Assembly: GCA_026421205.1 (NCBI GenBank)
Contig: JAPKBM010000017.1
Location: forward strand, 1-34,257
Length of the DNA: 34,257 nt
Reading direction: 5' to 3'
From: Planctomycetota bacterium
Lineage (GTDB): Bacteria > Planctomycetota > UBA1135
Shown here: positions 23,603 to 32,629 of the stretch, one piece after another
Numbering within the stretch: the stretch's first letter is position 1
Layout of the letters: every line of letters begins with the position of its first letter
The notes under the pieces: model-generated
Databases searched by the model: none
The model's input: the letters and a program-made list of their open reading frames with translations, nothing else
What the model was told of the DNA's origin: nothing
Made by a program: the position numbers and the translations under genes

Positions 23603-24865
23603 GTGTTATTGGCTTCCCTCACTCTTCTGCCCGGACTTTTGGCGCTTCCCTGCCAAGACGGGGCTCAAACACTTGCCGAAATTCGCTCAGATCTCTTGGC
23701 ACGAACAAAGGTGCGACGAGAGGCAGCGCAAAGGACTTGGGAAGAAGTGGGGATGCCATGGGCCAGGTCAACTGAGGAGAAAATTCCCGGGCCTTTGATT
23801 TCTCTGGCACCAGAAATCCAAGAACCTGCGCTGAAATCCTTACAAATCCTCTTGGAGAATCCTGCGAAAAATAGGAGCACCTTGCAGAAAATTTTAGTCC
23901 TCTTCGGAGAGACCATGAACTCAGCGGGGGCCGACCACCTTTCTAGGCTCTATACGGACATTCCGGAAGATCTTCGCCATGCCACGTTTCGTCTTTGTGT
24001 GCAGCGTGGTGCCCATGAATCTATTCAGGCAACGGAAGCCTATCTCCACGCAAAAAATCCTGAGACTGCCGCAGCCGCGTTGCAAGCCTTACTTCACTCA
24101 GGTCCACCCCAAAAAATCACTTTCTGGCTCCAGCAAGTCCGTCCTTCTATCCTGAAGGGTGCATTTTCTCGTTCCGCACTTATTTGGATTGCATCACGAG
24201 ACCTTCCTGACGGTTTCCGGCTACCAGATTCATTCTATCTTTTCCTTCACCCTTTCGATATCGCTCCTCACCTTCAAATCCTTCTTCAAGCTCCGCGGGA
24301 AGACAAAGAAGACTGGGTCATTGAACGTTTCATGGACCTGAGCCTTGTCTTTGACCAGCGTGTTTCCGCTCTTGCCGTTGCAGAACACGGGGTTTCAACA
24401 CTCAAATGGCGACAAGCAGAACGAAAAATGTCGGCACTACTTCGCTCTAAAGACCCAGACCTCCTCGCAGAGAAAACGGCATGGACTCTGCACAGACTAG
24501 GCGCCAAAGAAGGGAAAAGATGGATACTGAGCGCCCCGAAAGCAAATGCAAAAGAGAATCCAAGAGACTGGAGGGTGCTCCTTTCCTTGGCCCGCACCGA
24601 AGTTGACGTTGGGGAGTTTAAAGATGCCTACCGCACCTTTAAAGATACCATTGACCTCGCCAACGAGAAGCGTGGGCGATTGCAGTCAAAGGACTGGGTC
24701 TGGGCAGCACGGGCGGCAGTCGGCTCTAAAAAGCCGAGGGAGGGCGGGGCGTGGCTTGCGAAGGCACGTATGTCACCCTCAGAGCTTTCCCCCTATCAGG
24801 ACTTGCCGGAATTCAAGAAGTACCTAGAGGAACAGCCCTTTAAGCGGTTATTTGGTCGGCGTTAA
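23603..24865 (+). CDS. Secreted helical-repeat protein of unknown function
   Basis: A 420-residue protein that I cannot assign to a named family. It starts with a hydrophobic signal peptide (residues 1-16 or so, ending near LALPCQDG). The rest is predicted to be almost entirely helical. It has HEAT/TPR-like helix pairs (for example ETAAAALQALLHSG and a TPR-like EFKDAYRTFKDTIDLANE near residue 350) and no catalytic motif. The GTG at 23603 is chosen because the signal peptide begins exactly there and a TATCCT box stands 6 nt upstream. The open frame extends back to a GTG at 23534, but those residues are not signal-like. It runs divergently from mnmG and overlaps the RND permease gene by 18 nt at its 3' end. 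Confidence 0.7.
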   Translation: MLLASLTLLPGLLALPCQDGAQTLAEIRSDLLARTKVRREAAQRTWEEVGMPWARSTEEKIPGPLISLAPEIQEPALKSLQILLENPAKNRSTLQKILVLFGETMNSAGADHLSRLYTDIPEDLRHATFRLCVQRGAHESIQATEAYLHAKNPETAAAALQALLHSGPPQKITFWLQQVRPSILKGAFSRSALIWIASRDLPDGFRLPDSFYLFLHPFDIAPHLQILLQAPREDKEDWVIERFMDLSLVFDQRVSALAVAEHGVSTLKWRQAERKMSALLRSKDPDLLAEKTAWTLHRLGAKEGKRWILSAPKANAKENPRDWRVLLSLARTEVDVGEFKDAYRTFKDTIDLANEKRGRLQSKDWVWAARAAVGSKKPREGGAWLAKARMSPSELSPYQDLPEFKKYLEEQPFKRLFGRR

Positions 24866-27800
24866 AGCAGGCCCTTTGGCAAGAAAAAATCCTCGCACAC
24901 GCCGGCCAAGGGCATAGAAATCTTGGAGCACGACGTACCCGCACGGAACTAGAAGCAAGGTCATGACTGTGGAGGTCACCATGCCAAAGACAAGTGCCAT
25001 GGCCATCGGCGACAAAAACCGTGCTTGCCCACTTGCAAAAAAGGCAAGGGGAGCCAAACCACCAATCGTCGTCAAGGAAGTCAGCAAAACAGGCCTCATG
25101 CGCACCGCTCCAGCGCGGAAGACAGAGACCAGCATTCCATGGCCAGCCCGCCGATGGTTGTTCACAAAGTCCATGAGCACTAATGAATCATTAACCGCCA
25201 CGCCAATTAAAGCCATCATGCCAAGCATTGTCATGAAAGAAATAGGCATGCCGATTGCAGTAAATCCGAACATCACGCCCAGCCCTGCAAAAGGAACTGA
25301 AGCTAAAACGACAATCGGTTGCAAATAGGAGCGGAAAAGCAAAACGAGTAATGCAAATATAATCAATGCGGAAAGCCCCATCGCTCGGAACATGGACCCA
25401 ACGGATTCCCGTTGTCGCTCTTGATCTCCCCCAAAAGTCAAAGTAACTCCCGGCCATCGCTTTGAGATGCCTTGAAACTCTTTCATGACCTCGCCGATGG
25501 TTTCCCGAGAATTTCCATCTAAGGTGACATCGGCGGTCACTGTGATGGATCGATGCCGATCTCTTCGCTGGACTTCCACAAGACCCAACCGATCTTCCAA
25601 ACGCGCAACTCGCGCCAAGGCCAGACTATCCCCAGTGGAGTTCTGTAAACGCAAAGAATGGAGCTGTTCAAAACTAAATCGAGCAGCCTCGGGCTGCCGC
25701 ACGAGCAAGTCAGCGGGGTCACGCCCCAAGCGAAGAATAGCTGCACGGTCTCCATGAAAAGCTCCCAAAATTTGACGGCCGACCTCGGCCTCCGTAAAGC
25801 CCAACATACGACCTTCGGCCGTCAGATGAATTCGAATTTCCCGGGCGCCTGGCAGGCGATCATCCCGCACATCTCGCACCCCAGAGAAACCCGCCAAATA
25901 GCCTTTCACGGCTTCGGCCGCTTCAACCAAACCGTCCCCAGTTTTTGAGGCCAAATGCATTTCAATGGCCTTCCCCGGAGGACCGGCCTGTGGCTCCGTA
26001 AAATCAAGGCGTGTGACTCCTGCAGGCGTACCAAAGCGTTGCCGCAACCCTTCCTTGATTTCTTCCGTGCTTCGCTGTCGGGCATGCCCTTCGGAAAGCT
26101 CCACCATGATTTGTCCCAAGTGCGGGCCTGTCTTGTAATTCTGCTGATCCGAATAACTGGCTCCAACAATAGAAATAATAGATTCTTTTTCATGCGGTGG
26201 GAGTTCCGCAATAGCCTGTTCCAATGGTCGAAGTGCATCTGATGTCTGGTCCAAACTATTGGAAGTTGGAGTTTCCACATTGACCATAAAAAGCTTCGCT
26301 TCAAATTTTGGCATCATGACAAACTTCAAATGGCCATGCAGAAAAAGTGAGCCTGCCCATAGGGACAAACAAAGTGCCCCCAAGAGAACCGCGTACCGAT
26401 GACGAACAAACTTCTTCAAGAGCTTCTCGTAATGTCTCTGAAGACGGTCGTACCACCGCCCTCGCTTTGTAGGCCTAGAAGTTCGTGCGGCAGTTGCCGA
26501 AGCTGAAGATTCCATAGCAATGGGTTTCACCCAATCGCCGAAGTGGACCGGCAACACAATCAACGCTTCCACCAAGGAGGCAAGGAGTGTCAAGCTAGCG
26601 ACCCAAGGCACAGGGCTCATCCATTGCCCCAATTCTCCCTCAATCATTAACATGGCACCAAATGCTGCAATCGTAGTAGCTACGGTTGTCAACACAGGCC
26701 AAGCCACTTCTGACGCCCCAAGAAAGGCCGCATCCTTCGGCGACATACCCTTCTCTACATAGCGAAATGCATTTTCCACCACCACAATTGCATCATCCAC
26801 GACCAAGCCCATTACCAAAATAAATGCAAACATCGAGAGCATGTTCATGGTAATCCCCAAAGCCCCCATTAATAGCATGGCACCCGTCACGGCCATGGGA
26901 ATACCCATGGCTGTCATCAAAGCAACGCGCGCATCCAAGAAAACCCAAAGGATCAAAATAACCAGGGCCAGACCAAACATGCCTGATTGCAGCAAAGTCC
27001 GCAGTCTGTTTTTTACATAGATTGAAAAGTCTGAAGAAACACCGATGCTCAGGCCATCGGGGAGATGTGCCCTACTGGCTTCCACAATCGCCTCCGCATT
27101 TCGCACAATATCAATGACATCCCCTTTCTTTTCTTTGGCAAGCTGCAAAGTAACCGTTGAGTAACCGTTGTAACGAGACCGCGTAATCTCCTTTTCAAAA
27201 CTGGAGGTGATTCGCGCCACATCTCGAAGGAGAACATGCGTGCCATCGGGAGATGCGTAAAGCACCTTAGCCCCAAGAGCATCCGGCGTGACCTCCTCCC
27301 CCAACACGCGCAATCGGATCTCTCCAGCAGATGTTTCTAGGGTGCCACCAGGAAGATTGCGGACTTGCGTGGACAAGCGCTGGGAGACTTTAGCCAGGCT
27401 TAATCCATAACGCTCTAACTGAGCAGGAAGAATTTCCACTCGGAGCTCCTTGCGGCGATCTCCGAGAATCACCACGTTAGAAACCCCAGGTATTGCCTTC
27501 AATTCACTTCGCAGTTCGTCGGAAAACGCAAGCACTTGTTCTTCTTCTAAATTCCCAAATAAATTCACAGCTAATACGGGGAATTGAAGTTTCATCTCCT
27601 GCGCTACAGGGTCTTCCGCATCTTCCGGCCAACCTTGAATTGCGTCCATAGCCTGACGCAAGTCATCCAGGTACACCTGCACGTCCTGACCATCCTGTAG
27701 CTGAACAAAAACGCGCGCAAAGTCCTGCGAAGACACCGATCTAATTTCATACGTTCCCTGAATACCGTCGGCGGCCTCTTCCACTGGAATAGTCACTAAA

Positions 27801-27985
27801 CGCTCCACCTCACGAGGAGATGCATTCGGATAACGCAGGGTGACCTCAACTCCGGCCTTTGAGAACTCAGGAAAGACCTCTTTCGGAAGATGACTCCCTG
27901 CGATGCCTCCGGCCAACAAGATTCCCACAAAAAGCACGTTGGCCAACACTGCGTTGTCTAATGCGAATCGAATCAGAGTACGCAT
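24848..27985 (-). CDS. RND efflux transporter permease subunit (AcrB-like)
   Basis: A 1045-residue inner-membrane proton antiporter of the HAE-type RND family. Transmembrane helix 1 lies at about 12-31, followed by the LPKEVFPEF entry to the first periplasmic porter domain. A cluster of helices follows at about 333-480, with GLVVDDAIVVVEN (393-405) carrying the paired Asp397/Asp398 of the proton relay. The second half repeats the plan, with transmembrane helices near 543-562 and from about 870 onward, including GVAVNDSLVLMDFVN. It would pump drugs, detergents or lipids out through an adaptor and a TolC-type channel. It starts 3 nt after the adaptor stop codon. No outer-membrane channel gene is adjacent; the TolC-like gene at the left edge is a candidate. 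Confidence 0.95.
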   Translation of the reverse strand: MRTLIRFALDNAVLANVLFVGILLAGGIAGSHLPKEVFPEFSKAGVEVTLRYPNASPREVERLVTIPVEEAADGIQGTYEIRSVSSQDFARVFVQLQDGQDVQVYLDDLRQAMDAIQGWPEDAEDPVAQEMKLQFPVLAVNLFGNLEEEQVLAFSDELRSELKAIPGVSNVVILGDRRKELRVEILPAQLERYGLSLAKVSQRLSTQVRNLPGGTLETSAGEIRLRVLGEEVTPDALGAKVLYASPDGTHVLLRDVARITSSFEKEITRSRYNGYSTVTLQLAKEKKGDVIDIVRNAEAIVEASRAHLPDGLSIGVSSDFSIYVKNRLRTLLQSGMFGLALVILILWVFLDARVALMTAMGIPMAVTGAMLLMGALGITMNMLSMFAFILVMGLVVDDAIVVVENAFRYVEKGMSPKDAAFLGASEVAWPVLTTVATTIAAFGAMLMIEGELGQWMSPVPWVASLTLLASLVEALIVLPVHFGDWVKPIAMESSASATAARTSRPTKRGRWYDRLQRHYEKLLKKFVRHRYAVLLGALCLSLWAGSLFLHGHLKFVMMPKFEAKLFMVNVETPTSNSLDQTSDALRPLEQAIAELPPHEKESIISIVGASYSDQQNYKTGPHLGQIMVELSEGHARQRSTEEIKEGLRQRFGTPAGVTRLDFTEPQAGPPGKAIEMHLASKTGDGLVEAAEAVKGYLAGFSGVRDVRDDRLPGAREIRIHLTAEGRMLGFTEAEVGRQILGAFHGDRAAILRLGRDPADLLVRQPEAARFSFEQLHSLRLQNSTGDSLALARVARLEDRLGLVEVQRRDRHRSITVTADVTLDGNSRETIGEVMKEFQGISKRWPGVTLTFGGDQERQRESVGSMFRAMGLSALIIFALLVLLFRSYLQPIVVLASVPFAGLGVMFGFTAIGMPISFMTMLGMMALIGVAVNDSLVLMDFVNNHRRAGHGMLVSVFRAGAVRMRPVLLTSLTTIGGLAPLAFFASGQARFLSPMAMALVFGMVTSTVMTLLLVPCGYVVLQDFYALGRRVRGFFLAKGPALTPTK

Positions 27986-27988
27986 GAT

Positions 27989-29287
27989 TTATTGAGGGTT
28001 TCTGGCAGAAGGAACTATTTCTGCAAGAGAATCCAAAACTTTGACAGCATCACCATCGGACAAAACGGACAAATTGCTCATGGCCAACGTTTCTCCTGCC
28101 CGTAGTCCTTCGCGCACTGGATGCCAAGCATGACCTTCTTCATCAAACAGGACACGGCCCAATTGAAGTTGCCGTAAGGAAGCGACACCGTGTTCCACGA
28201 CATAAGCAATCGGTCCACGCTCAGTTGGCAAGAATTCTGCCGCGCGCAGCCAAATCGATTTCTCCATCCCGCGGTCTAACCGGACCTCCGCAAAGGCACC
28301 CGCAGGCAATGCGATATCGCCATTCGGGATGCTCAAGAGGAGGATTCGGGCGCGAGAATCAGACCGAGCAATCGGGGCCAACCCGACTACATGGGCCTTT
28401 CGTACATCACCCAAAGGGGTATCCTTCAAGGCCAAAAAGGAAACTGTGGCTTGGAAATCCTTCCAAGGAGACAAACTCTCCTCGATCGGCAAGGAAACCG
28501 GAAGCTTGAGGACGCTTCGGTCCATCAATTGAGCAACAGGAGCCCCGGGGATAACCCAATCGCCGACCTCCACCCGAGGCTGAGAAACCTCACCGGAAAA
28601 GGGAGCGCGCAATGTGGTTTTATCCCAAAGATCCTTCGCCTGTGCCACCTGAGCATCCGCTTGCCGAAGTTGCGCTGTGGCCATCGTCAACGAAGCGGCA
28701 GCCGACTCCAAAGAATGCTGCCACGTCTCTCGTGCAGAAACGGCGGTCAAGTAACTCTGTTGCGCTTGATCACGAAAGGAGAGGGAAACATCCCCTTGTT
28801 GGGAAAGATTTTTGGCTCGAGACCAAGCCACTTCGGCCAAGACTTCTTGCTCTATAGACCGCGCGTGGCCGTCCTGCGCCTTGTTTCTTTCCGCCTCAGC
28901 AAACTTCAGTTGTGCTTGCCCTGCCTCATACACCGCCTTGGACGCCTGGAACTGAAGCCTAGTTGCGGTGTCGTCCACACGAAGAAGTTCTTCACCGGCC
29001 TCTACTTTTCCGCCAACTTCCAACTGAGGGGAACGCCAAATAACGCGACCGGATTGCTCAGCGGCCAGCGTGGCTTGTCTGATTGGGGCAGTCTCTCCGT
29101 AGAGACGAACCGATCGAGGCCGAACTTCTTCCACCAAGCGTCGTACATGCACGGGAGCGGGGGGAGGTTCTGGAGCCATTGGCCGCGGAGGCTGAGGTGC
29201 AGACAAACGAATCCCCAACAATCCAAGCCCACCAATGACGGAAACCATCAGCAACACGAGCGAGACTGGGGTGTGCTTCTTTTGCAT
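27989..29287 (-). CDS. RND efflux pump periplasmic adaptor subunit (AcrA/HlyD-like)
   Basis: A 432-residue membrane fusion protein. It has an N-terminal signal anchor (about 8-28), a Pro-rich linker, and the first half of a lipoyl domain (AEQSGRVIWRSPQLEVGGKVEAGEELLRVD in part). A long Ala/Gln/Glu-rich coiled-coil hairpin (about 110-225) follows, then the second lipoyl half TTLRAPFSGEVSQPRVEVGD, a beta-barrel domain and a membrane-proximal domain. It connects the RND permease to an outer-membrane channel. The ATG at 29287 is 6 nt after a TAAACT box, so the transcript may be leaderless. It is the first gene of the two-gene pump operon and is divergent from tig. Confidence 0.93.
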   Translation of the reverse strand: MQKKHTPVSLVLLMVSVIGGLGLLGIRLSAPQPPRPMAPEPPPAPVHVRRLVEEVRPRSVRLYGETAPIRQATLAAEQSGRVIWRSPQLEVGGKVEAGEELLRVDDTATRLQFQASKAVYEAGQAQLKFAEAERNKAQDGHARSIEQEVLAEVAWSRAKNLSQQGDVSLSFRDQAQQSYLTAVSARETWQHSLESAAASLTMATAQLRQADAQVAQAKDLWDKTTLRAPFSGEVSQPRVEVGDWVIPGAPVAQLMDRSVLKLPVSLPIEESLSPWKDFQATVSFLALKDTPLGDVRKAHVVGLAPIARSDSRARILLLSIPNGDIALPAGAFAEVRLDRGMEKSIWLRAAEFLPTERGPIAYVVEHGVASLRQLQLGRVLFDEEGHAWHPVREGLRAGETLAMSNLSVLSDGDAVKVLDSLAEIVPSARNPQ

Positions 29288-29293
29288 GCGTAT

Positions 29294-29299
29294 AGTTTA
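29294..29299 (-). promoter_or_regulatory. Candidate -10 box TAAACT of the RND adaptor gene (leaderless)
   Basis: TAAACT on the minus strand is followed by six bases (ATACGC) and the ATG at 29287. The spacing matches the aroA and purC boxes. It overlaps the opposing tig -10 candidate on the plus strand within a 46-bp divergent region. Confidence 0.42.
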
Positions 29300-29303
29300 C
29301 AAT
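29298..29303 (+). promoter_or_regulatory. Candidate -10 box TACAAT of tig
   Basis: TACAAT fits the -10 consensus well and lies 30 nt before the tig ATG, predicting a leader of about 24 nt. TATAGT at 29291-29296 is an alternative. The predicted leader has no Shine-Dalgarno sequence. Confidence 0.42.
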
Positions 29304-29333
29304 GGGTGACCCGTTTCTCAGAAACACCGCATC

Positions 29334-30662
29334 ATGTCCTCAAATAGCACTCTTGAAGTCCAGAAAAAGGAGTTAAATCCTTGCCACTGGGAAGTTTCCG
29401 TGACTGTTCCTGCCGCACGTGTGGTGGAAGAACATAATCACGCTTATCAATCCGCCGCCCGTGGCGTGAAAATCCCCGGCTTTCGCCCAGGCAAAGCTCC
29501 CATCTCTTTACTGCGGGCGACTCTAGGTGACACCGTTCTAGAGGATGCAAAGCAACACCTCTTTGAACACGTCATGGGCGATGCCATCCGCGAGGTGGAA
29601 CTCCAAGTCTTGCGCGTCAAAGATTTTGACTCTTCTAAAATTGAAGTTTCCGAAGAAAGTGATTTGGCGTTTGTGTTTCAAGTAGAAACTACGCCAAATA
29701 TCCAACTGCCTTCGTGGGATGACATTCAAGTTTCCTCAGAAGACACCACGCCCACAGAGGAACAGGTTGATGAGGCGGTGGCCTCCGTGGCCCAGCGCCA
29801 AACTCAGTTTGATGAAACGGATGAGGGTACGACACTCAAAGAGGAATACGTCATGAACTGTGACTTGGTGTACATGATGGAGGACCAAAAAGGCCCCGAT
29901 GCACAGGATGTCAAATTAAGTCTGGACTCCCCTCTTTATGGTGTCGAAGAAGATGCGTGGAAGGAAGCTGTAGAAGGCGTCTGTGCTGGGACGGAAAAGC
30001 GAATTCCAGTTACTTTCAATGATGGGTTCAGTGAAGCAGATTGGGTCGGAAAATCTGGCGAAGCAGTCCTGCAGGTGAAAAGCATCTTGACGCCCCGCCC
30101 TGCTACCGAAGACGAATTGGCGGAACATGTAAGTATGAAACCGGAGGAATTCCGAGAACGGCTCACCCAACAAGTCATTCATGAGAACAATCAGCGAGAA
30201 ATGGCGCGCGTGGTCGAAGCCATGTTCGCCAAGATCCTTGATCAGCGCCCCTTCGAATTGGCGCCTTCCATGGTTCAAGAGGAGGCGGACAATTCTTTCG
30301 AATCTCAAATTCAACGCACCATCCGAGAAAGCGGGATGCCCGAAGAAAAGATTCGGAAAGAAATGGAGCAACACAGGGATGAAATTGCCGACGTCTCCCA
30401 CCGGCGCCTAAAAATCTTCTTCTTAATCCGAGAAATTGCGCGGCAAGAAAAGCTGCGTGTGACGGGAAAAGACATGGACCAAGCCTATCGGGCCTTAGGT
30501 GCACGCCACGGCCTAGACAGTAAAGCCATCAAGAAACTCTACAAGGAGCAACAGCGTGAAGATGACCTAGCCAGCGATGTTCTGGAAGGAAAAGTCAGAG
30601 AATACCTCCATAAAACCCATCTCGAGCAGTCAGCAGTTGAAGCGGACTCTGCCGAAGCTTAG
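29334..30662 (+). CDS. tig: Trigger factor (ribosome-associated chaperone and prolyl isomerase)
   Basis: A 442-residue trigger factor, which binds nascent chains at the ribosome exit tunnel. The N-terminal ribosome-docking domain carries the signature [12 protein letters not shown] near residue 46. The central PPIase-like domain runs from about 155 to 245; it is more divergent than usual and acidic. The C-terminal helical chaperone domain runs from about 255 to 430 and is rich in charged helices. It leads the tig-clpP-clpX cluster, a very common order in bacteria. The ATG at 29334 has no visible Shine-Dalgarno sequence. Its TAG stop is also the first three bases of a TAGGAT box before clpP. 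Confidence 0.95.
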   Translation: MSSNSTLEVQKKELNPCHWEVSVTVPAARVVEEHNHAYQSAARGVKIPGFRPGKAPISLLRATLGDTVLEDAKQHLFEHVMGDAIREVELQVLRVKDFDSSKIEVSEESDLAFVFQVETTPNIQLPSWDDIQVSSEDTTPTEEQVDEAVASVAQRQTQFDETDEGTTLKEEYVMNCDLVYMMEDQKGPDAQDVKLSLDSPLYGVEEDAWKEAVEGVCAGTEKRIPVTFNDGFSEADWVGKSGEAVLQVKSILTPRPATEDELAEHVSMKPEEFRERLTQQVIHENNQREMARVVEAMFAKILDQRPFELAPSMVQEEADNSFESQIQRTIRESGMPEEKIRKEMEQHRDEIADVSHRRLKIFFLIREIARQEKLRVTGKDMDQAYRALGARHGLDSKAIKKLYKEQQREDDLASDVLEGKVREYLHKTHLEQSAVEADSAEA

Positions 30663-30665
30663 GAT
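30660..30665 (+). promoter_or_regulatory. Weak -10-like box TAGGAT before clpP, overlapping the tig stop codon
   Basis: TAGGAT uses the TAG stop of tig as its first three bases and lies 8 nt before the clpP ATG. AGGA inside it, 9 nt from the ATG, could instead be the ribosome-binding site, so the two readings compete. Confidence 0.25.
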
Positions 30666-30673
30666 TGCATTCC

Positions 30674-31270
30674 ATGACTGACTCCTACGGCTTTAGTATT
30701 CCTTACGTCATCGAGAAAACGGGGCGCGGAGAGCGCACCTATGACCTCTACTCCCGTCTCCTCGAAGATCGGATTATTTTCATTGGCACCGAAGTCAATG
30801 ACATGGTGGCCAACGCTGTGGTGGCCCAGCTTTTGTTCCTGTCTAAACAGAACAAGAACCAAGACATCCAGATTTACATCAACAGCCCAGGCGGGTCCGT
30901 CACGGCTGGTTTAGCCATGTACGACACCATGCAATACGTGGAATGTGAGATTGCCACCTATTGCATCGGCCAATGCGCAAGCATGGGTGCGGTTTTATTG
31001 GCTGGAGGCACCAAGGGCAAACGATTCATCCTTCCGAACTCCCGCGTCATGATCCACCAGCCCTGGGGCGGCGCGCAAGGCACGGCGACGGACATGGAAA
31101 TCCAAGTCCAAGAAATCCTCAAGCTCAAGACCTCATTGAACCAGATTTTGGCCGACCACTGCGGGAAATCACTGGAGGAGATGCAGGTTGCTACGGACAG
31201 GGACAACTTCATGAACGCTCAAGAAGCCGTGAAATTCGGCATTGTGGACCAAGCTCTCGGCTTGGAATAG
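30674..31270 (+). CDS. clpP: ATP-dependent Clp protease proteolytic subunit
   Basis: A 198-residue serine protease that forms the tetradecameric chamber fed by ClpX. The catalytic triad is visible as Ser103 in [11 protein letters not shown], His128 in [10 protein letters not shown] and Asp177 in [16 protein letters not shown] (70-80) forms the oxyanion region. The ATG at 30674 is chosen because it gives the normal ClpP N-terminus and has AGGA 9 nt upstream. A TTG at 30665 would add three residues. It lies between tig and clpX, 11 nt after the tig stop. Confidence 0.96.
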   Translation: MTDSYGFSIPYVIEKTGRGERTYDLYSRLLEDRIIFIGTEVNDMVANAVVAQLLFLSKQNKNQDIQIYINSPGGSVTAGLAMYDTMQYVECEIATYCIGQCASMGAVLLAGGTKGKRFILPNSRVMIHQPWGGAQGTATDMEIQVQEILKLKTSLNQILADHCGKSLEEMQVATDRDNFMNAQEAVKFGIVDQALGLE

Positions 31271-31292
31271 GCCACAAGCCACTTTTTTGTGG

Positions 31293-31298
31293 TAAAAT
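31293..31298 (+). promoter_or_regulatory. Candidate -10 box TAAAAT of clpX
   Basis: TAAAAT lies 8 nt before the clpX ATG in the 36-bp gap after clpP, so clpX may have its own near-leaderless promoter in addition to read-through from tig. No Shine-Dalgarno sequence precedes the ATG. Confidence 0.42.
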
Positions 31299-31306
31299 CA
31301 GAGTTC

Positions 31307-32620
31307 ATGCCACGCAATGACAACCGCGGTGCGGAACGATGCACCTTTTGTGAAAAGGTTCGGGGTCAAGTTGAATCTTTGATCGCGGGCCCTCCGGGTA
31401 TCTACATTTGTAACGAATGCGTTGACATTTGTAATTCTATTCTTAATGAGGAGGACCGCCGACAAGATCAAGTTATAGCGGCAGCCACCCCAGAAGAGGG
31501 TGGCAAGGTCCCCACCCCCCAAGAAATTGTCACCTCGCTGAACGAATACGTTTACGGGCAAAAAGAGGCGAAGCGGGTTTTAGCGGTGGCGGTTCATAAT
31601 CATTACAAGCGGCTCCAAGCAAAGACTCTCCTCAAGGAAAAAGGCCAAAGCGAAGACTGGATGGAGGTGGAAATTGAAAAATCGAATGTCCTCCTCTTGG
31701 GTCCGACCGGATCGGGAAAGACGCTTTTAGCGAAAACACTCGCCCGTATTCTAGATGTACCTTTTGCAATCGCCGACGCCACCACGCTTACAGAGGCTGG
31801 GTATGTTGGAGAAGATGTGGAAAACATTTTGCTGAAGTTGATTCAATCCGCCGACGGTGACATGAACCGCGCCAAGCGAGGAATTATCTATGTGGATGAA
31901 ATCGATAAGATTTCCAGGACGACACAAAATGTTTCCATCACACGCGATGTCAGTGGCGAGGGCGTTCAACAGGCACTTCTCAAAATCCTTGAGGGCACGG
32001 AGGCAAGTGTTCCTCCTCAAGGTGGCCGAAAACACCCCGAGCAATCTAATCTTCAGTTTGACACTTCCGGCATTCTCTTTATCTGTGGTGGTACTTTTTC
32101 TGGAATTGAAGAGGTCATTTCTCGACGCATCGGCGGAAGCCTGATTGGCTTCGGAATTGAAGGCGAGGAGCATTCGGAGCCAAAAGAAGAATTAGAGCGG
32201 CTCCTCTCTCAAGTGGAAGCTCGGGACTTAGTGGAGTACGGGCTTATTCCTGAATTTGTCGGCCGCCTACCCGTTTCCGTAAATCTTCATGAATTGTCCG
32301 CGGAAGATCTCGTGCATATCTTAGTGGAACCTAAAAATGCGCTAGTGAAGCAATTCCAAGCCTACTTCGCCATGGAGGGCCATAAATTGGAGTTCACGGA
32401 TGAGGCACTCAAAGAGGTCTCTAGCTTGGCCCACACTAATAAAACAGGCGTCCGTGCCCTTCGGTCTATCCTAGAGGGAGTCCTTCACGACTTGCTCTTC
32501 TCCCTCCCTGAATACGGAAGTCCCTCCCGAACTTTTGTGGTCACCGGGGAGATGATTCGAACAGGAAGTGCCAACGTGCTTTTAGAAGGCGGGAATTCTG
32601 CCGACCGAGCAACGGCCTAG
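31307..32620 (+). CDS. clpX: ATP-dependent Clp protease ATP-binding subunit ClpX
   Basis: A 437-residue AAA+ unfoldase. The N-terminal zinc domain has Cys12, Cys15, Cys35 and Cys38. The AAA+ module has Walker A GPTGSGKT (132-139), the GYVGEDVEN pore loop, Walker [10 protein letters not shown], the ClpP-binding IGF loop in SLIGFG (the usual LGF/IGF tripeptide), the RRIGG loop and the sensor region [11 protein letters not shown]. It unfolds tagged substrates and feeds them to ClpP. ATG 31307 gives the usual start just before the zinc finger; a GTG at 31289 would add six residues. Its TAG stop is part of the TAGAAT box of the next gene. Confidence 0.97.
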   Translation: MPRNDNRGAERCTFCEKVRGQVESLIAGPPGIYICNECVDICNSILNEEDRRQDQVIAAATPEEGGKVPTPQEIVTSLNEYVYGQKEAKRVLAVAVHNHYKRLQAKTLLKEKGQSEDWMEVEIEKSNVLLLGPTGSGKTLLAKTLARILDVPFAIADATTLTEAGYVGEDVENILLKLIQSADGDMNRAKRGIIYVDEIDKISRTTQNVSITRDVSGEGVQQALLKILEGTEASVPPQGGRKHPEQSNLQFDTSGILFICGGTFSGIEEVISRRIGGSLIGFGIEGEEHSEPKEELERLLSQVEARDLVEYGLIPEFVGRLPVSVNLHELSAEDLVHILVEPKNALVKQFQAYFAMEGHKLEFTDEALKEVSSLAHTNKTGVRALRSILEGVLHDLLFSLPEYGSPSRTFVVTGEMIRTGSANVLLEGGNSADRATA

Positions 32621-32623
32621 AAT
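32618..32623 (+). promoter_or_regulatory. -10 box TAGAAT of the 32630 gene, containing the clpX stop codon
   Basis: TAGAAT is followed by six bases (CCAGAG) and ATG 32630, the same arrangement as at purC and aroA. The first three bases are the TAG stop of clpX, so termination codon and promoter are physically fused. No Shine-Dalgarno sequence of normal spacing is present. Confidence 0.5.
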
Positions 32624-32629
32624 CCAGAG

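Noticed and set aside
28391-29347. A 318-codon plus-strand frame opposite the RND adaptor gene
   Set aside because: The minus strand encodes a complete adaptor protein with lipoyl and coiled-coil domains. The plus-strand product has no known features and would collide with the tig start.
31272-31292. Inverted repeat CCACAA / TTGTGG after clpP, considered as a terminator
   Set aside because: The stem is only 6 bp with low stability, the T-run lies in the loop rather than after the stem, and clpX follows directly. It is better left unassigned.
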